From: Candidatus Omnitrophota bacterium
GTDB taxonomy: Bacteria > Omnitrophota > Gorgyraeia > Gygaellales > Profunditerraquicolaceae
Reading direction: 5' to 3'
Length of the DNA: 41,090 nt
NCBI GenBank assembly: GCA_026387455.1
Contig: JAPLLR010000063.1
Location: forward strand, 1-41,090
The notes under the pieces were generated by a model, which was not told the DNA's origin, ran no database searches, and was given only the letters and a program-made list of their open reading frames with translations. Positions within the stretch are counted from its first letter, which is position 1; every line of letters starts with the position of its first letter. Shown here one piece after another: positions 16,671 to 25,339 of this stretch. The translations under genes were made by a program, and so were the position numbers.

Positions 16671-17495
16671 ATGGGTATGAAAAGTTTTTTTAGGGAGATA
16701 TATTTAAGGCGAGATTTGGTGCGGGAATTAGTGGTTAGAGATTTGAAAGTGCGCTATGCTCGTTCTGCGCTTGGAATTTTGTGGGTATTCTTTTCACCAC
16801 TTCTGACGGTGGCCGTTTTCTATTTGATCTTTTTTCTTTTTTTGAAGGTTAACACCGCCGAGGCGCCGTTTATATTATACCTGATGACTGCTGTCTTTAC
16901 CTGGCGCTTCTTTCAGGATTCGCTTATGTGCTCTGTCACCAGCCTTGTGGACAATAGAAACCTGGTACGCGAGTCAAATTTCCCGCATTATCTTATACCC
17001 CTGTCTATAGTTTTCTCAAATGCAATTATATTCATGTCTTCCTTAGTGATTTTGTTGATTTCTGTATTTGTTCTTAAAGAATTTTCGGTCTGGGTTTTAT
17101 TTTTGCCCTTGGTTTTGAGCGTGCATTTCATTATTGTCTTAGGGTTGTCAATTATAAGTTCTGTCATCTATGTACGCTGCCGGGATTTAAAATATGTTTT
17201 AGAAGCGCTATTGCTTCTTTTATTTTATTTGACCCCGGCTTTTTATTCGATATCTCTGGTAAAAAACTCATTCCCGCGACTTTTATTTGAAATTTACCTG
17301 TATAACCCTTTTACTGTAATTTTAAACCTGTACCGGTTTACTTTATTAAAGGGTTGTTATGTCGTAATTCATGAGGATATTAGTCTTATTGCATCGGTAT
17401 TGTCAATTTTTGTCTTTGCACTATTTGTTCTATGTTTAGCTCTTTGGTATTACAAAAAATATAGATTGAAGATAAATGATTATCTTTCTTATTGA
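16671..17495 (+). CDS. wzm: ABC-2 type polysaccharide exporter permease
   Basis: This is the membrane half of an ABC exporter that moves undecaprenyl-linked polysaccharide to the periplasm. The 274-residue protein starts with the typical cytoplasmic 'LVRELVVRDLKVRYARSALG' and 'ILWVFFSPLLTV', followed by about six hydrophobic helices, and has the family 'VIYVRCRDLKYVLEALL' segment before the last helices. It is followed by its ATPase gene 25 bases on. The start at 16671 has no clear ribosome binding site; ATG 16677 is an alternative six bases on. Confidence 0.9.
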   Translation: MGMKSFFREIYLRRDLVRELVVRDLKVRYARSALGILWVFFSPLLTVAVFYLIFFLFLKVNTAEAPFILYLMTAVFTWRFFQDSLMCSVTSLVDNRNLVRESNFPHYLIPLSIVFSNAIIFMSSLVILLISVFVLKEFSVWVLFLPLVLSVHFIIVLGLSIISSVIYVRCRDLKYVLEALLLLLFYLTPAFYSISLVKNSFPRLLFEIYLYNPFTVILNLYRFTLLKGCYVVIHEDISLIASVLSIFVFALFVLCLALWYYKKYRLKINDYLSY

Positions 17496-17519
17496 AAAAA
17501 GATATGGGAGCGTTTGAGT

Positions 17520-19208
17520 ATGGATATTGTGATTGAGCTAAAGCAGATAAGTAAAAAATACCCTAATCCCGGAGTTTTTGACGAACAGATGCGTTCTGAC
17601 TTAGGCGATTTTCTTGCGCTATGCGATATTTCATTGGGCATCTCACGGGGGGATGTTATAGGAATAATTGGCAGGAATGGGGCTGGCAAGACCACACTTT
17701 TAAACATTTTAGCTGGCGTATTGTCTCCTACACAAGGGCAGGTCTTTACGAAAGGCAGGGTTTTAGGCCTATTTAATTTAGGTGTTGGTTTCCAGGATGA
17801 ATTGACCGGAAGACATAATATTTTTCTAAACGGTACATTATTAGGCGCTACGAGAAAAGAAATTGAGGAAAAGTTAGACACGATAATCGGGTTTTCCGAA
17901 TTGGGGGATTTTATTGATATGCCGCTGGGCTCGTATTCTCAGGGTATGCGACTTAGGCTGGGGTTTAGCATTATCACCAGTCTTGATTTTGATGTTCTGT
18001 TGTTAGATGAGATTCTGGCTGTGGGGGATCTTCTTTTTCAAAGCAAATGTTTTGAGCGTATGATGGATTTTAGGCGACAAGGCAAGACACTGGTGATTAC
18101 TACTCAGGATATGGGGTTGATCGAAAGACTGTGCGATAAAGTCGTGCTTTTGGACCATGGGAGAGTACTGTTCTGCGGACATGCCGAAGAATGTATATCC
18201 AAATACCGTGCCTTACTTAGTGCGGAGAAGTTTTTTGTAGGAGTAGCACACAAAAAAATTATTTTATTCGAAAATACTAAAAAGTGGGGCGATGTCGCTG
18301 AATGGGGGAAAAAGCTCGGGACAAAAGAGGTGGTCATAGAGTCGGTAGAGTTTATAAACAGGTTTGGTTTTAAGTGCGGCAGGATAAAAAGCGGAGGATC
18401 TTTAAGGATCAGGTCAAAGTTTAATTCTAGGAACAGTGTCAAAGAAGCTCATTTTGGCGCGGCTATATTTAGAGGAGACGGGGTCTATTGTTATGGGCCC
18501 AATACGGCTTTTGATGGGCACTTAATTAAAGAGATAAGGGTAGGAAGGGGGTGGTTTGAGCTACGTTGCAATGAGTTGTTGTTGGCTCCCGGGGAATATA
18601 AAGTTTCCGTTGCTATCTGGGATAAGAATGAATCTTTGGCTTTTGATTATCATAGCGGTTATTATAATCTAAAAGTGGATGGAAAAGTTAACGGGGTAAA
18701 AGAATTATTAAGCATCCCCGCCAGTATCAAAAATAATATTTTAAAAAAAGATATGATGATGGCTTTTAATCCGGATATATTGAATAAGGATAAAACTCAG
18801 GATATATCTAACGAACGCGTGAAGTCGTTCTTGGTAGGCTTAGTGGATAAGGACGCAAAGTCCAGGGAAGCTTTTATAACTAATGATCCGGCATCTCTTA
18901 GGATTAATTTTCAGGGCCAATTGACTAACCGCCCTAATTACTGTCTTTGGGCAGGTTTTTTTCGTAGCGACAACGTATTCTGTCATGGGTTTATTCTTCT
19001 GTTTAATGAAATAGGATATTCAGAGCTGACTTTTGCCGAATTGCCGCGTTTGCCCGGAGGATACAGGGTTGCGGCTGGCCTATGGGATAAAGAAGAAAAA
19101 AGGTTTATTTATTTCTGCCACAATGCCTGCGTTTTCCGGACAGTTTCTGAAAAAGGAGATCATGGGACTATTTATTTAAAGCATAAATGGGATTGGAGGC
19201 TCCCCTAA
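17520..19208 (+). CDS. wzt: ABC exporter ATPase with two Wzt-type C-terminal domains
   Basis: This ATPase powers Wzm. Residues 1-240 are the nucleotide-binding domain: Walker A 'GRNGAGKTT' (51-59), signature 'YSQGMRLRLGF' (139-149) and Walker B 'VLLLDE' (159-164). The switch (H-loop) position reads 'ITTQDMGL' with Gln196, where nearly all relatives have His. About residues 255-385 form one Wzt_C-like beta sandwich ('GWFELRCNELLLAPGEYKVS', 'VAIWDKN') and about 425-562 a second ('ELPRLPGGYRVAAGLWDKEE'), ending in 'LKHKWDW'. Wzt_C domains recognise the finished chain end. The ATG at 17520 is chosen; TTG 17514 is possible. Confidence 0.9.
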   Translation: MDIVIELKQISKKYPNPGVFDEQMRSDLGDFLALCDISLGISRGDVIGIIGRNGAGKTTLLNILAGVLSPTQGQVFTKGRVLGLFNLGVGFQDELTGRHNIFLNGTLLGATRKEIEEKLDTIIGFSELGDFIDMPLGSYSQGMRLRLGFSIITSLDFDVLLLDEILAVGDLLFQSKCFERMMDFRRQGKTLVITTQDMGLIERLCDKVVLLDHGRVLFCGHAEECISKYRALLSAEKFFVGVAHKKIILFENTKKWGDVAEWGKKLGTKEVVIESVEFINRFGFKCGRIKSGGSLRIRSKFNSRNSVKEAHFGAAIFRGDGVYCYGPNTAFDGHLIKEIRVGRGWFELRCNELLLAPGEYKVSVAIWDKNESLAFDYHSGYYNLKVDGKVNGVKELLSIPASIKNNILKKDMMMAFNPDILNKDKTQDISNERVKSFLVGLVDKDAKSREAFITNDPASLRINFQGQLTNRPNYCLWAGFFRSDNVFCHGFILLFNEIGYSELTFAELPRLPGGYRVAAGLWDKEEKRFIYFCHNACVFRTVSEKGDHGTIYLKHKWDWRLP

Positions 19209-19209
19209 A

Positions 19210-19899
19210 GTGAAACAAGCAGCCGGGTTGCCAAGTCTTTCTGTGATTATTCCGAATTATAATGGTGAGTCAGTAATTTGCGATTGCCTAGGCTCAGTGT
19301 ATGGCACTAAGTACCCGTTTCTTGAAGTTGTCCTTGTTGACGATGCTTCAAAGGATAATTCAATTTCAGTAGTGAGGAAGTATTTTCCGCAGGTAAAGAT
19401 TTTAGAAAATCGATTCAACTCTGGATTTGCCCGAACTGTTAATACCGGCATTAGGGCGTCAAGCGGAGAGATCCTCGTCTTGTTGAATATGGATATAACT
19501 TTAGACGCGGATTGTTTAGGTCAATTGGCTAAGGGCTTGGTAGAAGATAAAGAGGTGGGCATAGCGGGCCCTAAGATGTTTTTCCCGGACGGCAAAACAA
19601 TCCAGCACGCGGGTGGCAAAATTAGGCCTAATGGAGTTTCTGTGCATGTTGGTAGGGGCGAATTAGATTCTGGGCAGTATGATTACGTAGCGGAAGTTGA
19701 TTATCTTTGTGGGGCGGTTATTGCGTTGCGTAGGGATTTGCTGCTTGATTTGGGTTGTCTGGATGAAGGATATAGCCCTCCAGAATTATTAACTGCGCTT
19801 GTGGCTGCTTACGCGATAAATATTATGACTTTTCCTTACCTATTCATGTCAAGGATTCCAAGATACAACGCTCCAAGGGTGGAGGTGGGAAATGAGTAA
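19210..19899 (+). CDS. GT2-family glycosyltransferase with a shortened C-terminus
   Basis: The N-terminal GT-A domain is normal: 'LSVIIPNYNGESVICDCLGS', 'VVLVDDASKDNS', 'NSGFARTVNTGI', and a DxD-position motif 'LNMDITLD' (93-95). The part after 'LCGAVIALRRDLLLDLGCLD' departs from the family: where relatives have 'yFEDvDLCLRARKaGY' there is 'EGYSPPELLTALVAAYAINI', and the protein ends at 229 residues rather than about 290-310. The acid-base EDxD motif is absent. GTG at 19210 is the start, ten bases after a GGAGG site. The stop overlaps the next start. It may be inactive or specialised. Confidence 0.82.
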   Translation: MKQAAGLPSLSVIIPNYNGESVICDCLGSVYGTKYPFLEVVLVDDASKDNSISVVRKYFPQVKILENRFNSGFARTVNTGIRASSGEILVLLNMDITLDADCLGQLAKGLVEDKEVGIAGPKMFFPDGKTIQHAGGKIRPNGVSVHVGRGELDSGQYDYVAEVDYLCGAVIALRRDLLLDLGCLDEGYSPPELLTALVAAYAINIMTFPYLFMSRIPRYNAPRVEVGNE

Positions 19900-22783
19900 G
19901 GTCATGGTTCTGGGTATTTCACCTCTGCCGTTTGAAAATGAGATATCGCTTAGCGGCCCGGGTATTAGGACTTGGCAGTTTGTTAAGCCTGTGCTTGAAG
20001 ATGGGCATGAAGTCTGCTTGATTTGCCTACAGCCTTCGGAAGGGTACAAACAAAAAATCAGCGGGCTGATTCATATTGGTAATTATAAAAGTTTAAAATA
20101 CTATTCTTTGTCGTTTAAAGATTTTAATGAGTTAACAAATATCCAAAAAATCCATGATGATTTTAATCCGGATTGTATTTTTAGCTTGAGCTCTTTTGGT
20201 CCTTCTTATGCCGCGGTACAGCTTGCTACCGGTAAACCCATATGGTTTGACCGCGGAGATATAATGGCAGAAGCCCAAATAAAGGTAATTGAGGAAAATA
20301 ACAATGATTACTTGTATAATTTTTGGAACCTGGAGGAGATGGTCTTAGAAAGAGGCGATGTGTTTTCCGCAGTATCTTTGCCCCAAAGATTCTCTGTTAT
20401 CGGAAGATTGGGGGGCGCTGGGCGCTTAAATAGCCAGACCCTAGGTTACGAGTTTGTTCATGCGATACCCTGTGGTATTGAGAGCGGAAGTTACAGCCAC
20501 ACCAAGAGCATAATCCGGGGAAAAAGCGTATCAGAAGGAGATTTTGTAATTCTCTGGTCAGGCGGTTATAACAACTGGACAGATATTGATACATTATTCT
20601 CAGGCTTAGAAATAGCCATGAGTGGAAATAGCAGGATAAAATTCGTATCAACGGGCGGCGAGATCTCGGGCCAAAGAGAAGCTGTTTATGCGCGATTCTT
20701 AAGACTAATAGATGGTTCTAAATATAAGGATCGCTTTATAATGCTGGGGTGGGTAGCGACAGAAGACCTGGCGAATATTTACTTGGAAAGTGACTTGGGA
20801 ATTAATATTGACAAATATTGTTACGAAGTTGTGCTTGGTAGTCGGCACAGGCTCCTTGATTGGATGAAAGCAGGCTTGCCGATTCTCACCACAAATTTTA
20901 GCGAATTGACGCATTTATTGCATTCAAATAAAATGGTTTTTACTTATCCAGACGCAGATCATCTGGCTCTTGCGGAGAAGTTTCTTAAGTTGTCGCTTAA
21001 AAAAGAGGATCTTTTAGAGTATGCGCAAAGAGCGAAGGTTTTCGTAAATATCGAATTCACATATGAAATAACTACCAAGGTTTTTCGTGATTGGGTGAAA
21101 GATCCAAAGAATTCACCGGATAATATAAATAAAGATTACTCTCTGCCTAGTTTCGAACAAAGATGCAAAGAAAATTTTTTACGGAAAATCGAGTCTTATA
21201 GGTTAGAGCTGGATAATTATAAAGTCCGTTTCTCTAATCTTGAGGCTGATCGTCTGAATCTTGAAGCTCATATTTCTAATCTTGAGGTTGATCGTCTGAA
21301 TCTTGAAGCTCATATTTCTAATCTTGAGGCCGAGCACCTCACCTTTAAAACTCACATTTCTAACCTTGAGGCGGAGCGCCCTATTTTAAAAACTCATATC
21401 GCTAATCTTGAGGCCGAGCACCTCACCTTTAAAACTCACATTTCTAACCTTGAGGCGGAGCGACAGAATTTTTATGCGCGCGTTTCTGGCTTGGAGCAAA
21501 AATTAAACAGTATTACTTCTACTCGGGCATACAGATTATATAACTCAATGAAGAAATACGCCGTGTTGCTAAATTCCTATAAAAGGTTGATCGCCAGTAT
21601 GTACAAAAAGAATAAGCCCAGTTGGTTATTTAGCGATAATATAGAGCAGAATCACGAAGATTGTAAAAATCTTTCTGGGGTGGTAAAGAGTAAACCCATA
21701 TTAATCTACGCTGAAATCAGCACAAAATGCAATTTGCATTGCAGTATGTGCGGAAGAGGTAACTATCAGATTCCTCTCGCTGATCAGGGTTTTATGAGTA
21801 GGAAAGTGTTTGATAGGCTTTCAACGCTGTTTACTCCCGGTGCCCAGCTTGCCCTGTTCGGACGAGGAGAGACTCTTCTCCATCCGGATTTTATTTATTG
21901 CTTGAGATTAGCTAGAAATGCCGGTATGAGAGTAGGGTTCAACACTAATGGGTTGCTTCTTAATGAAGAAATCGCGAAAGAAATGGTTCTAAATAAACAG
22001 ACGCATATTACTTTCTCCTGCAGCGCAGGAACGCCGGAAACTTATAATAAAATTCACTGTATAAACGCCTGGGATAAATTATGGGAAAATATAGATATGT
22101 TAAATGAGGCAAAAAGGAGGTTTGGGTCAGCGGGGAAGCCCGAAAATATAACGCAAATTAATCCGGTAGTATATCTTGAATTTGTTTCGCAACTGGATAA
22201 TATTTCTGAGCTGCCCGCATTATTGCGTTTGGCTTTTGAGCACGACATAATGGGTTTGATGGTTATTGATGTAGTTGCCCATTCAAAAGAATTAGAGAAG
22301 CAAAGGATGAATATTCCCGAAAATAGTGCGTTAGCTGACAGGTATTATCGTGAGGCCTCCGCCATATATAAAGAATTGACCAAAGAAAGAAATCGCGACT
22401 TTGACTTCAGGCTGCCAAGTTCCTATTCTGCTATAACCAAGAAGTTCATTACAGAGCAAGAAAGAGATAAGCTGGGAGAGATAGAGCATTCAGCTGCTAA
22501 TGAGGGAAGATCGGGTAAGGTTAATTTTTGCATTGAACCATGGCAAACATTCTATGTCCGTTTTGACGGCACGGTGGCTCCTTGTGTTATCACAGGAAGA
22601 AGGCTGGGTGATCTAAATAAGAACACTGCTGAAGAAATATGGAATGGTGAGGTTTTTCAAAAGTTCCGTCTAAGGATGAGAAGTGAAAGCAAGCCTTACG
22701 AATGCTTGCGATGCCATCTTTTCCCTGGTCCCAAGAGATACAATTTAGAGTTGGATGACTATAATAAGTATGAGTCATTATGA
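19892..22783 (+). CDS. Fusion of GT4-like glycosyltransferase, coiled coil and radical SAM/SPASM enzyme
   Basis: The 963-residue protein combines three parts. Residues 1-410 are a GT4-like GT-B glycosyltransferase, with 'PLSGPGIRT'-type opening 'SLSGPGIRTWQF', donor-side 'GSRHRLLDWMKAGLPILTT'. Residues 448-531 are six 14-residue repeats ('SNLEADRLNLEAHI' and variants) forming a coiled coil, followed by 'SITSTRAYRLYNSMKKY', a tail common after such rods in glycosyltransferases. Residues 600-963 are a radical SAM domain with the cluster motif Cys613, Cys617, Cys620 ('STKCNLHCSMCGRG') and a C-terminal SPASM-like domain ('GTVAPCVITGRRLGD', 'YECLRCHLFPGP'). I know of no characterised protein with this order. 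Confidence 0.85.
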   Translation: MSKVMVLGISPLPFENEISLSGPGIRTWQFVKPVLEDGHEVCLICLQPSEGYKQKISGLIHIGNYKSLKYYSLSFKDFNELTNIQKIHDDFNPDCIFSLSSFGPSYAAVQLATGKPIWFDRGDIMAEAQIKVIEENNNDYLYNFWNLEEMVLERGDVFSAVSLPQRFSVIGRLGGAGRLNSQTLGYEFVHAIPCGIESGSYSHTKSIIRGKSVSEGDFVILWSGGYNNWTDIDTLFSGLEIAMSGNSRIKFVSTGGEISGQREAVYARFLRLIDGSKYKDRFIMLGWVATEDLANIYLESDLGINIDKYCYEVVLGSRHRLLDWMKAGLPILTTNFSELTHLLHSNKMVFTYPDADHLALAEKFLKLSLKKEDLLEYAQRAKVFVNIEFTYEITTKVFRDWVKDPKNSPDNINKDYSLPSFEQRCKENFLRKIESYRLELDNYKVRFSNLEADRLNLEAHISNLEVDRLNLEAHISNLEAEHLTFKTHISNLEAERPILKTHIANLEAEHLTFKTHISNLEAERQNFYARVSGLEQKLNSITSTRAYRLYNSMKKYAVLLNSYKRLIASMYKKNKPSWLFSDNIEQNHEDCKNLSGVVKSKPILIYAEISTKCNLHCSMCGRGNYQIPLADQGFMSRKVFDRLSTLFTPGAQLALFGRGETLLHPDFIYCLRLARNAGMRVGFNTNGLLLNEEIAKEMVLNKQTHITFSCSAGTPETYNKIHCINAWDKLWENIDMLNEAKRRFGSAGKPENITQINPVVYLEFVSQLDNISELPALLRLAFEHDIMGLMVIDVVAHSKELEKQRMNIPENSALADRYYREASAIYKELTKERNRDFDFRLPSSYSAITKKFITEQERDKLGEIEHSAANEGRSGKVNFCIEPWQTFYVRFDGTVAPCVITGRRLGDLNKNTAEEIWNGEVFQKFRLRMRSESKPYECLRCHLFPGPKRYNLELDDYNKYESL
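21233..21484 (+). repeat. Six tandem 42-bp repeats inside the fusion gene
   Basis: Six consecutive 42-base units, each 14 residues (two heptads), make up the coiled coil of the fusion. Units 1 and 2 differ by one base in the first 40 or so. A block of 60 bases (21319-21378) is repeated exactly at 21403-21462, 84 bases on, so the array also carries a higher-order two-unit period. The pattern points to recent slippage or unequal exchange. Confidence 0.9.
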
Positions 22784-22814
22784 TCCGGTAACTTGGTAAT
22801 TTATTCATAAAAGA

Positions 22815-23981
22815 ATGAGCAAAAGCTTATTAAATTACAACCGTTTTTCATTGGCGTCCAGTTATGCAATTGCTTTATTTTTTGTATCCGTTCTCTGGTT
22901 ATTTATTGGCATCTGTTTTCTTATAACTGAGATATTGGCGATATTGCTATATCGCTCGAAAAAACCGAAAAGCAGTAGTTTTCAAGAGGGGCTGGTATCC
23001 ATTACCATCGTAAATTTGAATTCTAAGAATTATATCGTGGATTGCCTTGAATCGATAAAGAAACAGAAATATCCAAAAGTCGAGATCATCATAGTGGATA
23101 ATAATTCTACTGACGGGTCTTTGGAATGCATAGAGAGTTTTCTTTCACGTTGCTCCATAGAAGCGAAGATCATTAAGAATAAAACAAATGTCGGGTTTTC
23201 CAGGGCTCACAATCAGGGGATTAGGATTTCCCGCGGGGAATATTTTTTACCGCTTAATTTTGATGTCTTGATCTCCGAGAGATTTATATTAAATATGGTA
23301 GAAGAGATGGAGGCGGATAGCAGAGTGGGGATATCCAGCGGAAAACTTTTAAACATACCACAAAAATCGATAATTGATACTGCCGGAGTCTTTTTAAAAG
23401 ACCTATTTTGTTGTGACAGGGGACAAGGCCAGGCCGACGAAGGCCAATATGAAAAAAAAGAATATATCTTTGGCGCAAGCGGGTGCGCCCCATTTTATCG
23501 GAGGAATATGCTGGAAGATGTAAGGTTTAGGAATGAATATTTTGATGAAACATTCAATACATATGTCGAAGATGTGGATCTATCATGGCGTTCTCAGATC
23601 TATGACTGGAAATGTTTGTATAATCCAAGAGCTACGGGCTATCATTATAGAGGGGCGACAAGGGTCAATAATAGCAAAGCCCTAACGAATTATTTCATTC
23701 AAGGTTTTAGAAACAGGTATCTTATGATCCTAAAAAATCTATTGCTTGTTTCTTTTTTAAGGAATTTTACTTCATTAATGTCAGCGGAAATCAAATTCTG
23801 GACCTTGAATTTCTCTATAAAAAGAAGCTTTTATGCGAAATTCATCCCAGGCTTTATTTTCTTGTCACCGGCTGTTTTAATAAAAAGAGTTAGCATCTTA
23901 CAAAATGCAAAAGTTTCCTCGCGAGAGATAGAATCAGCTTTATTTGTTCAGGATTGTCAGAATTTTATTAATAAACCATGA
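22815..23981 (+). CDS. Membrane-associated GT2-family glycosyltransferase
   Basis: Residues 17-46 are hydrophobic and should anchor the enzyme. A complete GT-A domain follows: 'VSITIVNLNSKNYIVDCLES' (61-80), 'IIIVDNNSTDGS' and 'NVGFSRAHNQGI', with 'LNFDVLI' (147-153) at the DxD position and the catalytic 'VEDVDLSWRS' (251-260). The 388-residue length includes a C-terminal hydrophobic-helical tail. These enzymes add rhamnosyl, mannosyl or similar residues to lipid-linked glycans. It has its own 31-base gap upstream but overlaps the next gene by ATGA. The donor sugar is unknown. Confidence 0.9.
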   Translation: MSKSLLNYNRFSLASSYAIALFFVSVLWLFIGICFLITEILAILLYRSKKPKSSSFQEGLVSITIVNLNSKNYIVDCLESIKKQKYPKVEIIIVDNNSTDGSLECIESFLSRCSIEAKIIKNKTNVGFSRAHNQGIRISRGEYFLPLNFDVLISERFILNMVEEMEADSRVGISSGKLLNIPQKSIIDTAGVFLKDLFCCDRGQGQADEGQYEKKEYIFGASGCAPFYRRNMLEDVRFRNEYFDETFNTYVEDVDLSWRSQIYDWKCLYNPRATGYHYRGATRVNNSKALTNYFIQGFRNRYLMILKNLLLVSFLRNFTSLMSAEIKFWTLNFSIKRSFYAKFIPGFIFLSPAVLIKRVSILQNAKVSSREIESALFVQDCQNFINKP

Positions 23982-25339
23982 GTAAACTAGATTTAAATAA
24001 GGTTTTACTTTTTTATTGTGGAATTACCGAATGTGGTTTTGGTAGTCTTAGGGGTAATGAAGGGACCTGGATCAACCATGGGCTCTGCCTCATCAGTGCA
24101 GTTTTAAAGAAAGAAGGTTACAATACGGAATTGGTTGATTTGCGCAGATTACAAGATTGGAATGATTTGGAAAGATTTGTCAAAGAAGAGAAATTTGATA
24201 TAGCTGGTTTTACTGTGATGAGCGTCGATTATAATCCGGTTACAAAATGTATAGAGATAATTAAACGGCTAAAACCTGCTGCCAAGGTGATTGTTGGAGG
24301 CCCCCACGTTTCCATATGCCCAGAGGAGCTGACGTCAAATAAGAATATAGATTATGTTTTTATTGGTGAGGCCGAAAAGAGCATAGTCCCCTTGATTGCA
24401 AAAATACGAAATAATGAAGTTCAGGATAGGGTTGTTTATGGAGAGAGGCCTAACTTAGACGAGCTTCCTTTCGCAGACAGAGAGCTTTTTTCTTTACCCG
24501 AAGAACCCTTTGTCCCTTTTTTAAAAGGGCCATTTGTTACTTTGATTGCCGGACGGGGTTGTGTGTATAATTGTAATTACTGCCAGCCGGCAGAAAGAAT
24601 AATTTTTGGAAGCGGGGTCAGGAGGCGGAGCGTTGAGAATATAATTAGCGAGCTTGAGTTTATGCGTAATAAGCAGAATTTTAACAGTATGATGATTCAT
24701 GACGACTGCCTTACTGAAGATAAGGCATGGATAATGGAGTTTTGCAGTAAATATACGAAAAATGGTTTTAATCAACCATTTGTTTGTCAGAGCAGGCCGG
24801 ATTTAATCGTAAAAAATATTAAAATGGTCAAGCATTTAAAAAAAGCTGGGCTGGCTATGTTTATTGTCGGCTTTGAAAGCGGAAGCCAGAGGATGCTGGA
24901 TTTTCTGCAGAAAGGGACAACAGTCAGGCAGAATATCCAAGCTGCTGAAATTTGCCACAGATTTAAAATAAAAATATGGGCAAATTATATGCTGGGGCTG
25001 CCCGGAGAGACAAAAGAGGAGCAGCGCATGACTGTGGATATGATTAAGAAAATCAGGCCTTACCATTGCAGTCCTGCTTATTATACTCCCCATCCCGGCA
25101 GCAAATTGTTCGATTATTGCCAGAAAAACGACCTTTCCCTTATAAAAAATCATGATGACTATAGAAGAAGCACGTATGAGCCAAAAATAAAAGGGATTGA
25201 CTACGATTATCTTAAGGGATTGCTGTATGAATCTATATCGTACGGGGAAGACGGCAGAATAAAAGGTACGGGCAGGCTATTGCTAAATAGAATTAAGTCC
25301 TTTTTGAATCTAAATAAACAGCCATCAGGGACAAAATGA
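23978..25339 (+). CDS. Radical SAM protein with B12-binding-like N-terminal domain
   Basis: The first 150 residues have the fold pattern of a cobalamin-binding domain ('GLCLISAVLKKEGYNTELVD', 'FDIAGFTVMSVDYNP', 'AKVIVGGPHVSICPEE', 'IDYVFIGEAEK'), without a DxHxxG histidine, as in many class B enzymes. The radical SAM cluster motif is Cys195, Cys199 and Cys202 in 'GRGCVYNCNYCQPA'. 'LAMFIVGFESGSQRMLDFLQ' and 'ANYMLGLPGETKEEQRMTVD' are standard for this group. Known members methylate unactivated carbons or rearrange lipids and natural products. It overlaps both neighbours (ATGA), both glycosyltransferases, so a glycan or lipid substrate is likely but unproven. Confidence 0.88.
   Translation: MSKLDLNKVLLFYCGITECGFGSLRGNEGTWINHGLCLISAVLKKEGYNTELVDLRRLQDWNDLERFVKEEKFDIAGFTVMSVDYNPVTKCIEIIKRLKPAAKVIVGGPHVSICPEELTSNKNIDYVFIGEAEKSIVPLIAKIRNNEVQDRVVYGERPNLDELPFADRELFSLPEEPFVPFLKGPFVTLIAGRGCVYNCNYCQPAERIIFGSGVRRRSVENIISELEFMRNKQNFNSMMIHDDCLTEDKAWIMEFCSKYTKNGFNQPFVCQSRPDLIVKNIKMVKHLKKAGLAMFIVGFESGSQRMLDFLQKGTTVRQNIQAAEICHRFKIKIWANYMLGLPGETKEEQRMTVDMIKKIRPYHCSPAYYTPHPGSKLFDYCQKNDLSLIKNHDDYRRSTYEPKIKGIDYDYLKGLLYESISYGEDGRIKGTGRLLLNRIKSFLNLNKQPSGTK

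Noticed and set aside
17489-17881. A 130-codon open frame on the minus strand
   Set aside because: It lies wholly opposite the Wzt nucleotide-binding domain, whose Walker motifs are intact, and has no family signature.
21233-21484. Regular repeats that at first sight could be a CRISPR array
   Set aside because: Units are contiguous with no unique spacers, keep one reading frame, and encode heptads; no cas genes are present.
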